A stretch of 64,000 bases of DNA from Hyphomicrobiales bacterium (GCA_900471815.1 UICE01000001.1:149114-213113), one strand, 5' to 3'. Positions 27,684-37,217 are shown, counted from the stretch's first letter. Numbers and translations: made by a program. Notes: generated by a model not told the origin, from the letters alone.

Positions 27684-28847
27684 ATGGCCGATGATCCCCC
27701 TATGGACGCGGGCAAGCCAGCCCGCGTTTCGATCAGCAGGCTGAAGCTCAGCAATTTCCGCAATTATGAAAGCTTGTCCTTACGGCTGGCGCCTTCGCAT
27801 GTGGTGTTGACGGGCGAAAATGGTGCAGGCAAGACCAATTTGCTTGAAGCTGTTTCGTTTCTGTCTCCAGGTCGGGGTCTGCGCCGCGCGACCTATACCG
27901 ATGTCACCCGCAACAATGCAATTGATGGCTTTGCCATTCATGCGTCTATCGACACAGCCGAAGGTACGGTCGATGTTGGAACAGGCTTGGCCGGAAATGC
28001 ACCAGGCGATACGGCCCGCCGCGTCCGCGTTAATGGCGTAACGGCCACCAGCGCAGACGATCTTCTCGACTATTCACGCATTCTCTGGCTCGTCCCCGCC
28101 ATGGATGGGTTGTTTACCGGCCCTGCCGGTGACAGGCGGCGTTTTCTGGATCGCATGGTGCTTGCCATCGACCCCGCCCACGGCAAGCGTGTTCTAGACT
28201 ATGAAAAGTCGATGCGAAGCCGTAACCGCCTGCTTACAGAGGAGCGTGCCAACGCTTCATGGCTTGATGCGATCGAGACGCCCATGGCTGAACTTGGCAT
28301 CGCTATTGCTGCGGCGCGTGCGGAATTGATGCGCCTCATCAATGGCATGATAGAGCGAATGCCTGACGACACCCCCTTCCCCAAGGCGGACTGCCTGCTT
28401 GAGGGCGAGCTGGAACAGCGCATTGGCATAGAGTCCGCGACGGATGTGGAAGAAATATTCCGCCGCGCTCTGCATGATGGCCGCTCGCGTGACCGGGCAG
28501 CGGGGCGCACGCTTGACGGACCGCATCGGTCCGACCTGCTCGTGCGGCATCGGCCCAAATCCATGCCTGCGGAACTTTGCTCTACCGGCGAACAAAAAGC
28601 ACTGTTGATAGGATTGATCCTTTCCCATGCCCGACTTACTGGCGAACTTGCAGGGATGGCTCCGATCCTGCTGCTTGATGAGATTGCGGCCCATCTGGAT
28701 GAAGGGCGCCGGGCGGCGCTCTTTGACATTATAGAAGAGCTGGGAGGTCAGGCTTTCATGACTGGCACGGACCAGGCACTGTTTAAAAGCCTTGAAGGAC
28801 GTGCGCAGTTTTTCGATGTGTCGCATGGCGAGGTAACTGGCGTCTAA
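27684..28847 (+). CDS. recF: DNA replication/repair protein RecF
   Basis: A 387-residue SMC-like ATPase that loads RecA at gaps with RecO and RecR. Walker A GENGAGKTNLLEAV lies near residue 40, the signature LCSTGEQKALLIGLILSHA near 295, and Walker B PILLLDEIAAHLDE near 328. These are complete. The gene follows dnaN after 17 bases, the standard dnaA-dnaN-recF order. A 158-base gap then separates it from a lactate permease gene, where I would have expected moeB in Brucella. Confidence 0.97.
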   Translation: MADDPPMDAGKPARVSISRLKLSNFRNYESLSLRLAPSHVVLTGENGAGKTNLLEAVSFLSPGRGLRRATYTDVTRNNAIDGFAIHASIDTAEGTVDVGTGLAGNAPGDTARRVRVNGVTATSADDLLDYSRILWLVPAMDGLFTGPAGDRRRFLDRMVLAIDPAHGKRVLDYEKSMRSRNRLLTEERANASWLDAIETPMAELGIAIAAARAELMRLINGMIERMPDDTPFPKADCLLEGELEQRIGIESATDVEEIFRRALHDGRSRDRAAGRTLDGPHRSDLLVRHRPKSMPAELCSTGEQKALLIGLILSHARLTGELAGMAPILLLDEIAAHLDEGRRAALFDIIEELGGQAFMTGTDQALFKSLEGRAQFFDVSHGEVTGV

Positions 28848-29005
28848 ATAGCGTTACACCACATCATTTGCAGCCCATGGTGCAATATCAAGTGGATTAA
28901 TGCCCTCTACATCCCATGACTTACAAGTTGCGCTTGCAATATCTCCTGATCGCGTAACTACTAAGCGAATCTGACACATATATTAATGATGGGAGAGCAT
29001 TCATT

Positions 29006-30667
29006 ATGTGGAATCAGGTTTACAATCCCTTCAACAATGCTGTTCTGTCGACGCTTGCCGCAGCTATACCTGTCGTCATTCTGCTTGCGCTGATAGCGTC
29101 AAACAAGGTCAAAGTGCATCTGGCCGCGATTATTGCGCTTATCGCTGCCAATCTGGTTGCGATCTATATTTTCACCATGCCTGCTGATCTGTCCCTGCGC
29201 GCTTCGCTTTTGGGGGTCATCACGGGCTTTTTCCCGATCGGCTGGATCGTTCTCAATGTCATTTTTCTCTACCGGCTAACGGTTGAGAAAGGTGTCTTCG
29301 AGACCTTGCAGAACACGATTGGCGGCGTGACGCGCGACAGGCGCCTGCAAATCCTGCTTATCGCCTTTTCGTTCGGGGCCTTTTTTGAAGGCGCATCCGG
29401 CTTCGGCACGCCGGTCGCTGTCACGGCGGCCATTCTCATCGGCCTAGGTTTCTCGCCGCTCGCGGCATCCGGTCTATCGTTGATCGCCAATACCGCTCCT
29501 GTTGCCTATGGCGCTCTTGGTACCCCGATAGCCGGTCTTTCGAGCGTGACGGGGATCGATCCATTTTTGCTCGGCGCGATGGTCGGGCGGCAATTGCCAT
29601 TCTTTTCGGTGATTATTCCATTCTGGGTAGTGTGGGCCTTTGCGGGCTACAAGGGTATGAAGGAAGTCTGGCCCGCCATTCTAGTCACCGGCCTGTCCTT
29701 CGCAATCCCGCAATTCCTGATTTCCAACTATGTTAATCCATGGATCGTTGATATTGGCGCTTCGTTGATTTCGATGGCCTGTCTAATTGGCTTCCTGCGC
29801 ATCTGGCAGCCAAAGGTCATCTGGACATCGACAGCCTTGCGTATCCGCGATGATTCCGCCAGCCAGGTACCGCCGGTCAAACAGACAAAGAAAGAGCCGA
29901 CGAGAGCGGAAGTCTGGGCTTCCTTGACACCATGGATCATTGTCTGCGCCGTGCTTTTGGTGTGGGGCACTGACTGGTTCAAAGGCATGGTCAACCCGTG
30001 GGCCACCTGGAGCTATCCCGTACCCGGTCTTAATGAGCAGATCATGAAGGTCGCGCCCATTGCCGCAACGCCGACACCGGAAAAAGCCGTATTCGCCTTC
30101 ACATGGCTCTCTTATACGGGTTCGGGCATGTTGATTGCGGCGATCATTTCCGGCTTTCTCATGGGCTATACGCCGGGCGAGCTTGTCCGCAGCTATGGAC
30201 GCACACTCAAGCTCTGCTCCTATTCACTCATTACCATTTCCGCCATGCTGGCAATCGGCACGCTCACACGGCTGTCCGGCATAGATGCTACCCTCGGGCT
30301 GGCTTTTGCGACAACCGGCGTTCTCTACCCGTTCTTCGGCACGTTGCTTGGTTGGCTCGGGGTGGCGCTCACAGGCTCCGATACCGCATCCAATGTGCTG
30401 TTCGGCAATCTGCAGAAAATTACTTCCGAGCAACTTGGCCTATCACCAATCCTCATGGGTGCAGCCAATTCATCCGGCGGCGTCATGGGCAAGATGATCG
30501 ACGCTCAATCCATTGTTGTCGCCTCCACGGCGACCAATTGGTACGGGCATGAAGGAACAATCCTGCGCTTCGTCTTCAAGCACTCGATTGTACTGGCCTG
30601 TCTCGTTGGCATCCTCGTCATGCTACAGGCCTATGTCTTCACCTGGATGATCGTGACACCGCCTTGA
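29006..30667 (+). CDS. lldP: L-lactate permease (LctP family)
   Basis: A 553-residue polytopic inner-membrane protein with about 13 hydrophobic helices that imports lactate (and often glycolate) with protons. Family stretches are clear: FGAFFEGASGFGTPVAVTAA and the C-terminal ALTGSDTASNVLFGNLQ followed by NSSGGVMGKMID. GGGAGAG lies about 10 bases before the start. No lactate dehydrogenase or LldR regulator is nearby, so the gene works alone or with enzymes elsewhere. A strong terminator follows. Confidence 0.95.
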   Translation: MWNQVYNPFNNAVLSTLAAAIPVVILLALIASNKVKVHLAAIIALIAANLVAIYIFTMPADLSLRASLLGVITGFFPIGWIVLNVIFLYRLTVEKGVFETLQNTIGGVTRDRRLQILLIAFSFGAFFEGASGFGTPVAVTAAILIGLGFSPLAASGLSLIANTAPVAYGALGTPIAGLSSVTGIDPFLLGAMVGRQLPFFSVIIPFWVVWAFAGYKGMKEVWPAILVTGLSFAIPQFLISNYVNPWIVDIGASLISMACLIGFLRIWQPKVIWTSTALRIRDDSASQVPPVKQTKKEPTRAEVWASLTPWIIVCAVLLVWGTDWFKGMVNPWATWSYPVPGLNEQIMKVAPIAATPTPEKAVFAFTWLSYTGSGMLIAAIISGFLMGYTPGELVRSYGRTLKLCSYSLITISAMLAIGTLTRLSGIDATLGLAFATTGVLYPFFGTLLGWLGVALTGSDTASNVLFGNLQKITSEQLGLSPILMGAANSSGGVMGKMIDAQSIVVASTATNWYGHEGTILRFVFKHSIVLACLVGILVMLQAYVFTWMIVTPP

Positions 30668-30683
30668 TTGATCGATAATGGCA

Positions 30684-30720
30684 CAACAAAAGGCGCTGCT
30701 TACGGCAGCGCCTTTTGTTG
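30684..30720. terminator. Bidirectional terminator between lldP and the convergent stress-protein gene
   Basis: A 16-bp perfect stem (arms 30684-30699 and 30705-30720) encloses the 5-base loop TTACG. It has A-rich left and T-rich right shoulders, so it can end transcription from both convergent genes. Confidence 0.9.
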
Positions 30721-30726
30721 GAAGCA

Positions 30727-31140
30727 TCAGATTTTTATTTCGCCCTCTTCCATGCCATCCCAATAATGAGCGCGCTCAGCGCTAACCCTTATCATCGCCA
30801 TTCCTTTTGTATCGACACCGTCCTTGAACCAATCATCGAGATCCGGTGTCCAATGTTCCTCGAATTTCTTCTTGTCTTTGATGATCTCGGCTTTCCCTTC
30901 GAGAGAAATGGAAAATGCCTTTTCACCTTGAAAAGTCAGAGCCACCTTGGGATTTTCCTGGATATCTGAAACCATGTGAGAGTCGTCCCAAGTGAAAAAG
31001 TAGGAATCCCCATCATATTCGACATCACGATTATTGCTCATGGGGCGTCCTGCAATTGCCCCGTTTTTGGCATGGGTCATCAGCATGCAAATATCGATGT
31101 CACGCATCTTCTCTGCCAGATAGGAAATGTTCTTGCTCAT
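30727..31140 (-). CDS. Pyridoxamine 5'-phosphate oxidase-family protein (general stress protein 26-like)
   Basis: A 137-residue protein of the split-barrel flavin-binding fold. Segments ICMLMTHAKNGAIAGRPM, YFFTWDDSHMVSDIQENP and VALTFQGEKAFSISLEGKAE match the general stress protein 26 subgroup, which binds FMN or related flavins; the physiological reaction is not settled. The start at 31140 is preceded by AAAAGGGAGA; an upstream ATG at 31170 is less likely. It converges on lldP and shares a terminator with it. A small HVA1-type gene lies upstream on the same strand, and both may be stress-related. Confidence 0.85.
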   Translation of the reverse strand: MSKNISYLAEKMRDIDICMLMTHAKNGAIAGRPMSNNRDVEYDGDSYFFTWDDSHMVSDIQENPKVALTFQGEKAFSISLEGKAEIIKDKKKFEEHWTPDLDDWFKDGVDTKGMAMIRVSAERAHYWDGMEEGEIKI

Positions 31141-31249
31141 GGTTTTCTCCCTTTTATCGTGAAAGGGCAACGCGCTAAGGGTCGTTTGGTTCAGCTTGAA
31201 ACCAATTTTCGGTTTGTTGACTTGCTATATAAATTTAGAGCCTTGTCTG

Positions 31250-31468
31250 TTACTCAGCAGGCTTCAGTTCCGACCCGCTTTTGAGAACCTTGTCGCCATT
31301 TTCCTGTTCGATCAGATAGGCAGGATCTTCCTTGGAAGCTTTGCGTGTTACCTCCGCGCCTTTTATTTTCCGCGTCACCGTGCTCGTGAACGTATGAACA
31401 ATTTTACCGCTGCCGGTACCATTGCCCCAATTCCATTCAACCGTGTTGCCATTATAGAATTTCGTCAT
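31250..31468 (-). CDS. DUF2945 (HVA1/Tudor-like) small protein
   Basis: A 72-residue protein matching the DUF2945 family, called HVA1 or hypervirulence-associated in fungi: GNTVEWNWGNGTGSGKI, then RKASKEDPAYLIEQENGDK and LKSGSELKPA. The fold is Tudor-like and the function unknown. AGGAAGA lies upstream of the start. It is 109 bases from the stress-protein gene on the same strand, with divergent transcription from the SRPBCC gene at 31603. Confidence 0.85.
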   Translation of the reverse strand: MTKFYNGNTVEWNWGNGTGSGKIVHTFTSTVTRKIKGAEVTRKASKEDPAYLIEQENGDKVLKSGSELKPAE

Positions 31469-31602
31469 AGTTCTTCCTGTCGATCTTAAAAGACATATTA
31501 ATCAGGAAAATTCCCATCTGCCTATTCAAACCAGAACCGCAACTTTTTGGTTGCATTTCTTTTCTTGATCTGCAAGATTTAAAGCAACCAGGAGGTTGCA
31601 TA

Positions 31603-32049
31603 ATGTCTGACCGCATTGAAAAGAACATTGAACTGAATGCGCCTGTCGAAAAGGTTTGGCGCGCGCTAACCGATCATCTCGCATTTGGCGAATGGTTTCG
31701 TGTCAAGCTTGATGGGCCCTTTGTTCCCGGTAAGGTTTCCACTGGCCATATTACCTATCCGGGCTATGAACATGTGAAGTGGCACGCGACGGTGAAAGCT
31801 ATGGACGAGCCTCGTCTGTTCAGTTTTACGTGGCACCCCCACGCAATTGATCCCGATGTGGATTATTCAGATGAGACACCGACCTTGGTCGAGTTTCGCT
31901 TGCAGCCTTCGGATAAGGGAACGCGGTTGACCGTCACCGAGTCCGGATTTGGCGCCCTGCCCGCCCATCGCCGCGACGAAGCTCTCCGCTCAAATGACGG
32001 CGGTTGGGATGAACAGATAATGAATATCAAGACCTATGTTGAACGATAG
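31603..32049 (+). CDS. SRPBCC/AHSA1-family protein
   Basis: A 148-residue single-domain protein of the START-like SRPBCC fold, with a hydrophobic cavity. NIELNAPVEKVWRALTDHLAFGEWF and LFSFTWHPHA split into typical AHSA1 (activator of Hsp90 ATPase-like) pieces. A perfect AGGAGG lies 8 bases before the start. It overlaps the next gene, an ArsR-type repressor, by 14 bases. SRPBCC-ArsR pairs are common in proteobacteria and may sense and act on a small molecule, but the ligand is unknown. Confidence 0.88.
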   Translation: MSDRIEKNIELNAPVEKVWRALTDHLAFGEWFRVKLDGPFVPGKVSTGHITYPGYEHVKWHATVKAMDEPRLFSFTWHPHAIDPDVDYSDETPTLVEFRLQPSDKGTRLTVTESGFGALPAHRRDEALRSNDGGWDEQIMNIKTYVER

Positions 32050-32365
32050 CCATCTTCCCGATCCCGCACCTTTATTTGCGGCCTTGGGTGATCGAACCCG
32101 CCTGTCGCTGCTGACCAAGCTCAGCGACGGCCAAACTCGTTCAATTGCGGGCCTTTCTTCGGATGCGCAGATTACCCGTCAGGCTGTCACCAAGCATCTC
32201 AAGGTTCTTGAGGACGCTGGATTGGTGATCAGCACCAAGGTGGGCCGGGAGAGCCATTTTGCGTTTCGGCCGGAGCCGATCAAAGATATTCGTGCTTACC
32301 TTGATGGCGTTTCCCGGCAATGGGATGATGCTTTGGAACGCTTAAGAGTGTTTGTCGAGCGCTGA
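32036..32365 (+). CDS. ArsR-family transcriptional regulator
   Basis: A 109-residue winged-helix repressor. ALGDRTRLSLLTKLSDG and SDAQITRQAVTKHLKVLEDAGL are the typical ArsR helix-turn-helix parts. The CXC metal-binding box of classical ArsR is absent, so it is not a simple metal sensor. It overlaps the end of the SRPBCC gene by 14 bases and probably represses that operon. Its 3' end overlaps the convergent TetR gene by 24 bases. Confidence 0.9.
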   Translation: MLNDSHLPDPAPLFAALGDRTRLSLLTKLSDGQTRSIAGLSSDAQITRQAVTKHLKVLEDAGLVISTKVGRESHFAFRPEPIKDIRAYLDGVSRQWDDALERLRVFVER

Positions 32366-32956
32366 GGGTTTTGGCAATAATCCATCCAGCAACTGCCGAA
32401 TGGCCTTGACTGCCTTGCGCAATGTGGCTTCCGGCTCTGTGGAATTCGCGACCCAAAGCGAAGCGTGGGTTAGCGCTCCATTGAGAATGCGGGCCATTGC
32501 TTCCGGCTCGACATCCCTTATCGCCCCTTCATCACGAAGTTGCGTCAGGCTGTCGGTCATGGAGCGAATACAGCTATTTGTTGTTGGCCAGTTTGCCGGG
32601 TCGCCCAGAACGGCAGGCCCATCCAACAATACAATACGCTGTATTTCCGGCTCGATCGCCATTTCGACATAGGCCACGCATTCATCGACATAGCCCTGCC
32701 AGCGGTTGGTTGCTTTCTCATTGACCTTGATCAAGCGATCATTCATCTCCGCATCGATCTGTTTGATAACAGCTTCGAGCAATCCCTTTTTGTCTCCAAA
32801 ATGGTGATAGAGCGCCCCGCGGGTAAGCCCCGCCGAAGAGGTGAAATCGTCCATTGATGCGTCCGCATAGCCCACTGTACCAAAGGCGTGCCGGGCAGAA
32901 GCCAATAGTTTTGCCCGGGTTTCGACGATCATTTCACTGCGCGGCTTATGGGCCAT
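32342..32956 (-). CDS. TetR-family transcriptional repressor
   Basis: A 204-residue regulator. The N-terminal helix-turn-helix is clear: FGTVGYADASMDDFTSSAG and LTRGALYHHFGDKKGLLEAV. The C-terminal ligand domain resembles TetR members that control efflux pumps. The start at 32956 (MAHKPRS) is better than 32971, which would place the start inside the first operator repeat. It is divergent from an MFS transporter gene, with three palindromic sites between them, so it probably represses both genes until a substrate of the pump binds it. Confidence 0.92.
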   Translation of the reverse strand: MAHKPRSEMIVETRAKLLASARHAFGTVGYADASMDDFTSSAGLTRGALYHHFGDKKGLLEAVIKQIDAEMNDRLIKVNEKATNRWQGYVDECVAYVEMAIEPEIQRIVLLDGPAVLGDPANWPTTNSCIRSMTDSLTQLRDEGAIRDVEPEAMARILNGALTHASLWVANSTEPEATLRKAVKAIRQLLDGLLPKPSALDKHS

Positions 32957-32970
32957 CAAATTTCCTTTCA

Positions 32971-33040
32971 CATACGCAACGTATATTAGTTGACATACGC
33001 GGCGTATGCAACTATTTCATTGATATACGTCGCGTATGTA
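32971..33040. promoter_or_regulatory. Three palindromic TetR operator sites
   Basis: Three related inverted repeats lie in the TetR-MFS gap: CATACGCAACGTAT at 32971-32984, CATACGCGGCGTATG at 32994-33008, and ATACGTCGCGTATGT around 33025-33039. The shared core is ATACG-N2/3-CGTAT. Spacing of about 23 and 31 bases puts them across both divergent promoters. They are almost certainly the operators of the adjacent TetR protein. Confidence 0.85.
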
Positions 33041-33071
33041 AATGGCGGCTGTTCAACAAAGGATGTCTTTC

Positions 33072-34277
33072 ATGGCAAATCCATATAAAGAAATTTTCGC
33101 TGCGCCGGGAAGCGTCGCTTTCTCGGCATCCGGGTTCATCGCCCGCCTGCCACTCGGCATGGTAACGCTCGGCATTGTCACCATGCTATCGCAGACTCAC
33201 GGCACCTATTGGCTTGCCGGCGCAGTCTCCGCGACATTCGCATTGTCCAATGCGCTCATTGCGCCGCAGGTATCGCGTCTTATGGACCGTTTCGGTCAAA
33301 GCCGCGTTCTGCCGATTTCGTCCCTTATCACAATCGCTGCGCTCGCCGGACTTATGCTGGCCGCTCACTATCGCACCCCCGACTGGACATTGTTCCTGTT
33401 CGCCATGCTCGCCGGCTTCATGCCCAGCATGACGGCACTCGTTCGTGCACGCTGGACGGAAATTTATCGCGATACACCAAAGTTGCGCACAGCCTTTGCC
33501 TTTGAGTCGGTCGTTGACGAGGTGATCTATATGGTTGGCCCGATCATCGCCATCGGCTTCAGTGTTGCTCTTTTCCCGCAAGCTGGACCTCTTGCCGCAA
33601 CTTTGCTTCTCGCTGTCGGGAGTGCACTGTTCGTTGCACAAAAATCCACTGAACCCGCCATCCATCCGCAGGACCGCACAGACAACGCCTCGGTAATCCG
33701 CCTGCCATCGCTGCAAATTATCGCTATCACACTGGCAGCTATCGGAGCGCTGTTCGGTACGGCCGAAGTCACCGCCATCGCCTTTGCCGAAGGGCAGGGC
33801 CAGAAGGCCGCCGCCGGTATTGCGCTTGCGAGCTACGCCGCAGGTTCGCTCATTGTTGGCCTCGTCTTTGGTGCTCTAAAGCTCCAGATGCCTTTGGCAA
33901 AACAGTTCCTGCTGGCAATCGGCCTTGCCATGCTGACGACGCTGCCCCTGCTCATCGTTGAGGGCATTGGCGGCCTCTCTATTGCTCTTTTTCTGGCAGG
34001 CGCTGCGGTATCCCCAACCATTATCATCTCCATGGGCCTGATCGAGCGTATCGTTCCAGCGGCGAAACTGACCGAAGGCATCACATGGGCAATGACGGGC
34101 GTCATGATCGGCATGGCACTAGGCTCTTCCCTTTCAGGCTGGGTAATTGACGAATATGGCGCAAGCCGCGGTTTCTATGTTTCGGTAGGCGCTGGCGTGC
34201 TTGCATTCGTCGCCGCCTTTGCCTTCTGCCTCAGATACGGCCCCAAGCCGCAGGTGCAGCTCAAAACAGCTGTTTAA
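33072..34277 (+). CDS. MFS transporter, likely drug efflux
   Basis: A 401-residue membrane protein with about 12 hydrophobic helices. The motif LMDRFGQSRVLPIS between helices 2 and 3 corresponds to MFS motif A, and RARWTEIYRD lies between helices 4 and 5. The start at 33072 has AAAGGA eight bases upstream; ATGs at 33042 and 33063 are less well placed. The gene is divergent from a TetR repressor with shared operators, the usual set-up of an inducible exporter. Substrate unknown. A terminator follows 17 bases after the stop. Confidence 0.9.
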   Translation: MANPYKEIFAAPGSVAFSASGFIARLPLGMVTLGIVTMLSQTHGTYWLAGAVSATFALSNALIAPQVSRLMDRFGQSRVLPISSLITIAALAGLMLAAHYRTPDWTLFLFAMLAGFMPSMTALVRARWTEIYRDTPKLRTAFAFESVVDEVIYMVGPIIAIGFSVALFPQAGPLAATLLLAVGSALFVAQKSTEPAIHPQDRTDNASVIRLPSLQIIAITLAAIGALFGTAEVTAIAFAEGQGQKAAAGIALASYAAGSLIVGLVFGALKLQMPLAKQFLLAIGLAMLTTLPLLIVEGIGGLSIALFLAGAAVSPTIIISMGLIERIVPAAKLTEGITWAMTGVMIGMALGSSLSGWVIDEYGASRGFYVSVGAGVLAFVAAFAFCLRYGPKPQVQLKTAV

Positions 34278-34294
34278 CTGCCAGCACCACAAAG

Positions 34295-34332
34295 AAACCG
34301 GCAGAGATGTTCGCACCTCTGCCGGTTTTATT
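34295..34332 (+). terminator. Rho-independent terminator of the MFS gene
   Basis: A 12-bp perfect stem (AAACCGGCAGAG/CTCTGCCGGTTT) with a 10-base loop is followed by TTATT. It closes the MFS transcript before the large autotransporter gene. Confidence 0.9.
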
Positions 34333-34431
34333 AAGTTAATCTACAATTCTTCAATAAAATGGCTTGTCTACACCTAAAGTATTACCTAACTTCCGCATCG
34401 AGTTCACTACATCGCACTTGGGGGGAAGTAG

Positions 34432-37170
34432 ATGGTTCTGGATTTTCTGCGCGGCAAACCTGTCTTGTGCAATGGATTACATAGGACGATACTAACCGGC
34501 ATCCTTCTTGCCTCAACTACATCAACATTTGGGCTTCTCGCATTCTCCGGCGTTGCGCAAGCAGCCTGCGATCTTACGCCGACAGCTGGCGACAGCACCT
34601 ATGTCTGCGATAGCGGCGTCAGCACCGGCCTCACCGATAATACCGGCAACAATACGCTTACCATGCCTGCGGGTGGCAGCGGCGCGGTCAATGGAAGCAT
34701 TGTTTTTGGCGCAGGCGCCGACAATGTGACAATTGGCTCCGGTACAATTACCGGCAATGTCCAGCAGGGCAGCGGCATAGACAATTTCAGTATGACTGGC
34801 GGCTCTGTCGGCTCCCTCAACCAGGGTGACAATCTCGATACCTTCTTCATGTCGGGCGGACATATCATCGATGCCTTTGATGACGGCGACCGGGCAATCA
34901 TGACTGGCGGTCGCATCGGGCGCGTCAACATGAAGCTCGATGACAATCTGTTCGATATGTCCGGCGGTGTCATTGACCGCAATCTTGTTACTGGCTTCGG
35001 CAACGATACGATCATCCTGTCCAACGGAACGATCGGCGGCAATATCAGCGTAAGCGGCGGCACTGACAGCGTTACGGTTACAGGCGGCAGCGTCGGCGGT
35101 AGCATCCTTCTCAGTTTCGGCACTGACACATTCAACTGGGACAGTGGCGGTATTATCTATGGAACGATTGATCTGGGCGGCGACAATGACGTTGCCACAC
35201 TCACCAATCTGACCGCTGCAAATATTGGCGCGACGACACAGGTTACGGGCGGCGCAGGCAGCGACGCGTTGACCTTCAGCAATGTCGCTGCAGACAATGT
35301 TTCGCGGTTTCAAAGTTGGGAAAACATCGCTGCGACCAATGACACCGAGCTTACTTTCAACGGCGCCTTGACACTGGGCGATGCGGGTACGCAGACGGGC
35401 AACCTCTCGGTTGATTCAACCAGCACTATATTTGGCGGCGGCGCAAACTCAGCCGTTGCATCCTTCGTGGCTGGCCAGTTCGTCAATGTAGCCAATGCAG
35501 GCCGCATTGATCTGACCAATGGCACCGGCACAAGTGACAGCTTCCGCATTGCCGGTAATTATACCGGTAATGGTGGGCTGCTGTTTCTAGACACTGTGCT
35601 TGGCGATGACAGTTCAGCTTCCGATAAGCTCATCATTGACGGCGGCGTTGCTTCCGGTACGACTGGCATCAGCGTTATCAATAATGGCGGCACCGGCGCC
35701 AGCACGACGCAAGACGGCATTCTTCTGGTAGAAACCGTCAATGGTGCAACGACCACCAGCAATACATTTGCGCTCAACAATGCTGTCGCGGCAGGTGCCT
35801 ATGAATATTACCTCTTCAAGGGCGGCATCAGCGACGGCAGCGAACAAAACTGGTATCTGCGCTCCACGCTGGTAAGCTCCCCTGAGCCACCTGCCCCGGC
35901 TCCGGCGCCCTCGCCAGTTGATCCTGGCCCGGTCGTCGAGCCGCAACCGCCGGAAGTATCTCCGCCACCGCCGCCACCACAGCAAGAGCCAGCGCCACCT
36001 TTGCCCGTAAATCCGGACGACCCGAATCCGGTCGATCCCTCGCCGCCTGTGCAGCCGGGAGACATAGCACCGGTCGCGCCTCCACCACCGGCGGAAGCGG
36101 CAGCGCCAACGCCGCCGCCATCCGCACCGCCAATACCCGGAAATCCTGCGCCGGTGCCCGGGGCTGGTTCAGCCCCGCCGACGCCTGGTGCAACCCGCGT
36201 CCTTGGCGATATTGTGTCTCTATACCGCATCGAAGTGCCAACCTATTCGGCAGCAATTCCAGCACTGCGGCAGACAGCCTTTGCAACGCTCAGCACATTC
36301 CACGAGCGGCGCGGCGCTCAGGAAATTCTTGCTCCGGGCGAGATCGGTTCAGCCGCATGGGCCCGTGTCTTTGGCGAAGACGTCGAACAGGCTTGGGGCG
36401 GCACCGTTTCCCCGACCATCGATGGTACGCTCTGGGGTGTACAGGCAGGGCTCGACATTCTGCGCTATGAGAGCGAAAGCGGCCACAAGGATACAGCCGG
36501 GCTATTCTACGGATTTGCTTCGCTTGATGCCGATATTCGGGGACAAGCACTTGGTTGGAACAATCTGAAGACCGGCAAGATTGATACGGACACCCACAGC
36601 GCCGGTGCTTATTGGACCCATATCGGCCCCACAAACTGGTATGTTGATGCCGTTGTCATGGGAAGCTGGTTTAGCGGCACCGCCCGTTCGGATCGGGGCG
36701 TTGGCGTTGACGTGGAAGGCAATGGCGTGACGGCATCGCTGGAGAGTGGTTATCCGTTCAAGCTCAGTGATAATTGGGTTTTAGAGCCGCAGGCGCAGAT
36801 CATCTGGCAGCATATCTCCCTGGACGATCAGGAGGATGAGTTTTCTGATATCGCCTTCGATGCCGATGATGGCTGGACAGGCCGTGTCGGCGCAAGGCTG
36901 CAAGGCAATTATCAGACATCATCCGGTCTGTTCCAACCTTATGTGAAGGCCAATCTCTGGCATTCGTTCAAAACCAAGGACAGCGTGAAGTTTGGCGGCG
37001 ATGATATTGTCACGGAAGGTGAAAACACCTCGCTGGAACTTGGCGGCGGTATCGTTCACAGTTTCAACAAATCAGTCAGCGCCTTCGCTGTGGCTGACTA
37101 TACGTTTGATATTGATGGCGACAAACGTGAGGTCTTCGAAGGCAATATTGGCCTTAAAGTAAGCTGGTAG
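34432..37170 (+). CDS. Large autotransporter with proline-rich linker and beta-barrel
   Basis: A 912-residue type Va autotransporter. A long signal peptide ends at VAQA|ACD (about residue 44). The passenger (to about 480) is a Gly/Asp/Thr-rich beta-helix with short repeats such as GSGTITGNV, SMTGGSVGSL and MTGGRIGRV. A Pro-rich linker (about 485-585, many PPPP and PAP runs) leads to the barrel, which ends in SW, an aromatic end as needed by the Bam machine. GGGGGGAAG precedes the start. It resembles the Brucella Oma/Bartonella adhesin type, but the exact member is not clear. Adhesion or host contact is inferred. Confidence 0.88.
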   Translation: MVLDFLRGKPVLCNGLHRTILTGILLASTTSTFGLLAFSGVAQAACDLTPTAGDSTYVCDSGVSTGLTDNTGNNTLTMPAGGSGAVNGSIVFGAGADNVTIGSGTITGNVQQGSGIDNFSMTGGSVGSLNQGDNLDTFFMSGGHIIDAFDDGDRAIMTGGRIGRVNMKLDDNLFDMSGGVIDRNLVTGFGNDTIILSNGTIGGNISVSGGTDSVTVTGGSVGGSILLSFGTDTFNWDSGGIIYGTIDLGGDNDVATLTNLTAANIGATTQVTGGAGSDALTFSNVAADNVSRFQSWENIAATNDTELTFNGALTLGDAGTQTGNLSVDSTSTIFGGGANSAVASFVAGQFVNVANAGRIDLTNGTGTSDSFRIAGNYTGNGGLLFLDTVLGDDSSASDKLIIDGGVASGTTGISVINNGGTGASTTQDGILLVETVNGATTTSNTFALNNAVAAGAYEYYLFKGGISDGSEQNWYLRSTLVSSPEPPAPAPAPSPVDPGPVVEPQPPEVSPPPPPPQQEPAPPLPVNPDDPNPVDPSPPVQPGDIAPVAPPPPAEAAAPTPPPSAPPIPGNPAPVPGAGSAPPTPGATRVLGDIVSLYRIEVPTYSAAIPALRQTAFATLSTFHERRGAQEILAPGEIGSAAWARVFGEDVEQAWGGTVSPTIDGTLWGVQAGLDILRYESESGHKDTAGLFYGFASLDADIRGQALGWNNLKTGKIDTDTHSAGAYWTHIGPTNWYVDAVVMGSWFSGTARSDRGVGVDVEGNGVTASLESGYPFKLSDNWVLEPQAQIIWQHISLDDQEDEFSDIAFDADDGWTGRVGARLQGNYQTSSGLFQPYVKANLWHSFKTKDSVKFGGDDIVTEGENTSLELGGGIVHSFNKSVSAFAVADYTFDIDGDKREVFEGNIGLKVSW

Positions 37171-37217
37171 GCGCTCATACCGCCTGGAGTATCTTGCGTT
37201 TGACCAGTAAATGGGTA

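Noticed and set aside
34600-36290. Long minus-strand frames opposite the large autotransporter
   Set aside because: They are a by-product of repetitive Gly/Asp/Pro codons; the plus-strand protein has a signal peptide and a complete barrel.
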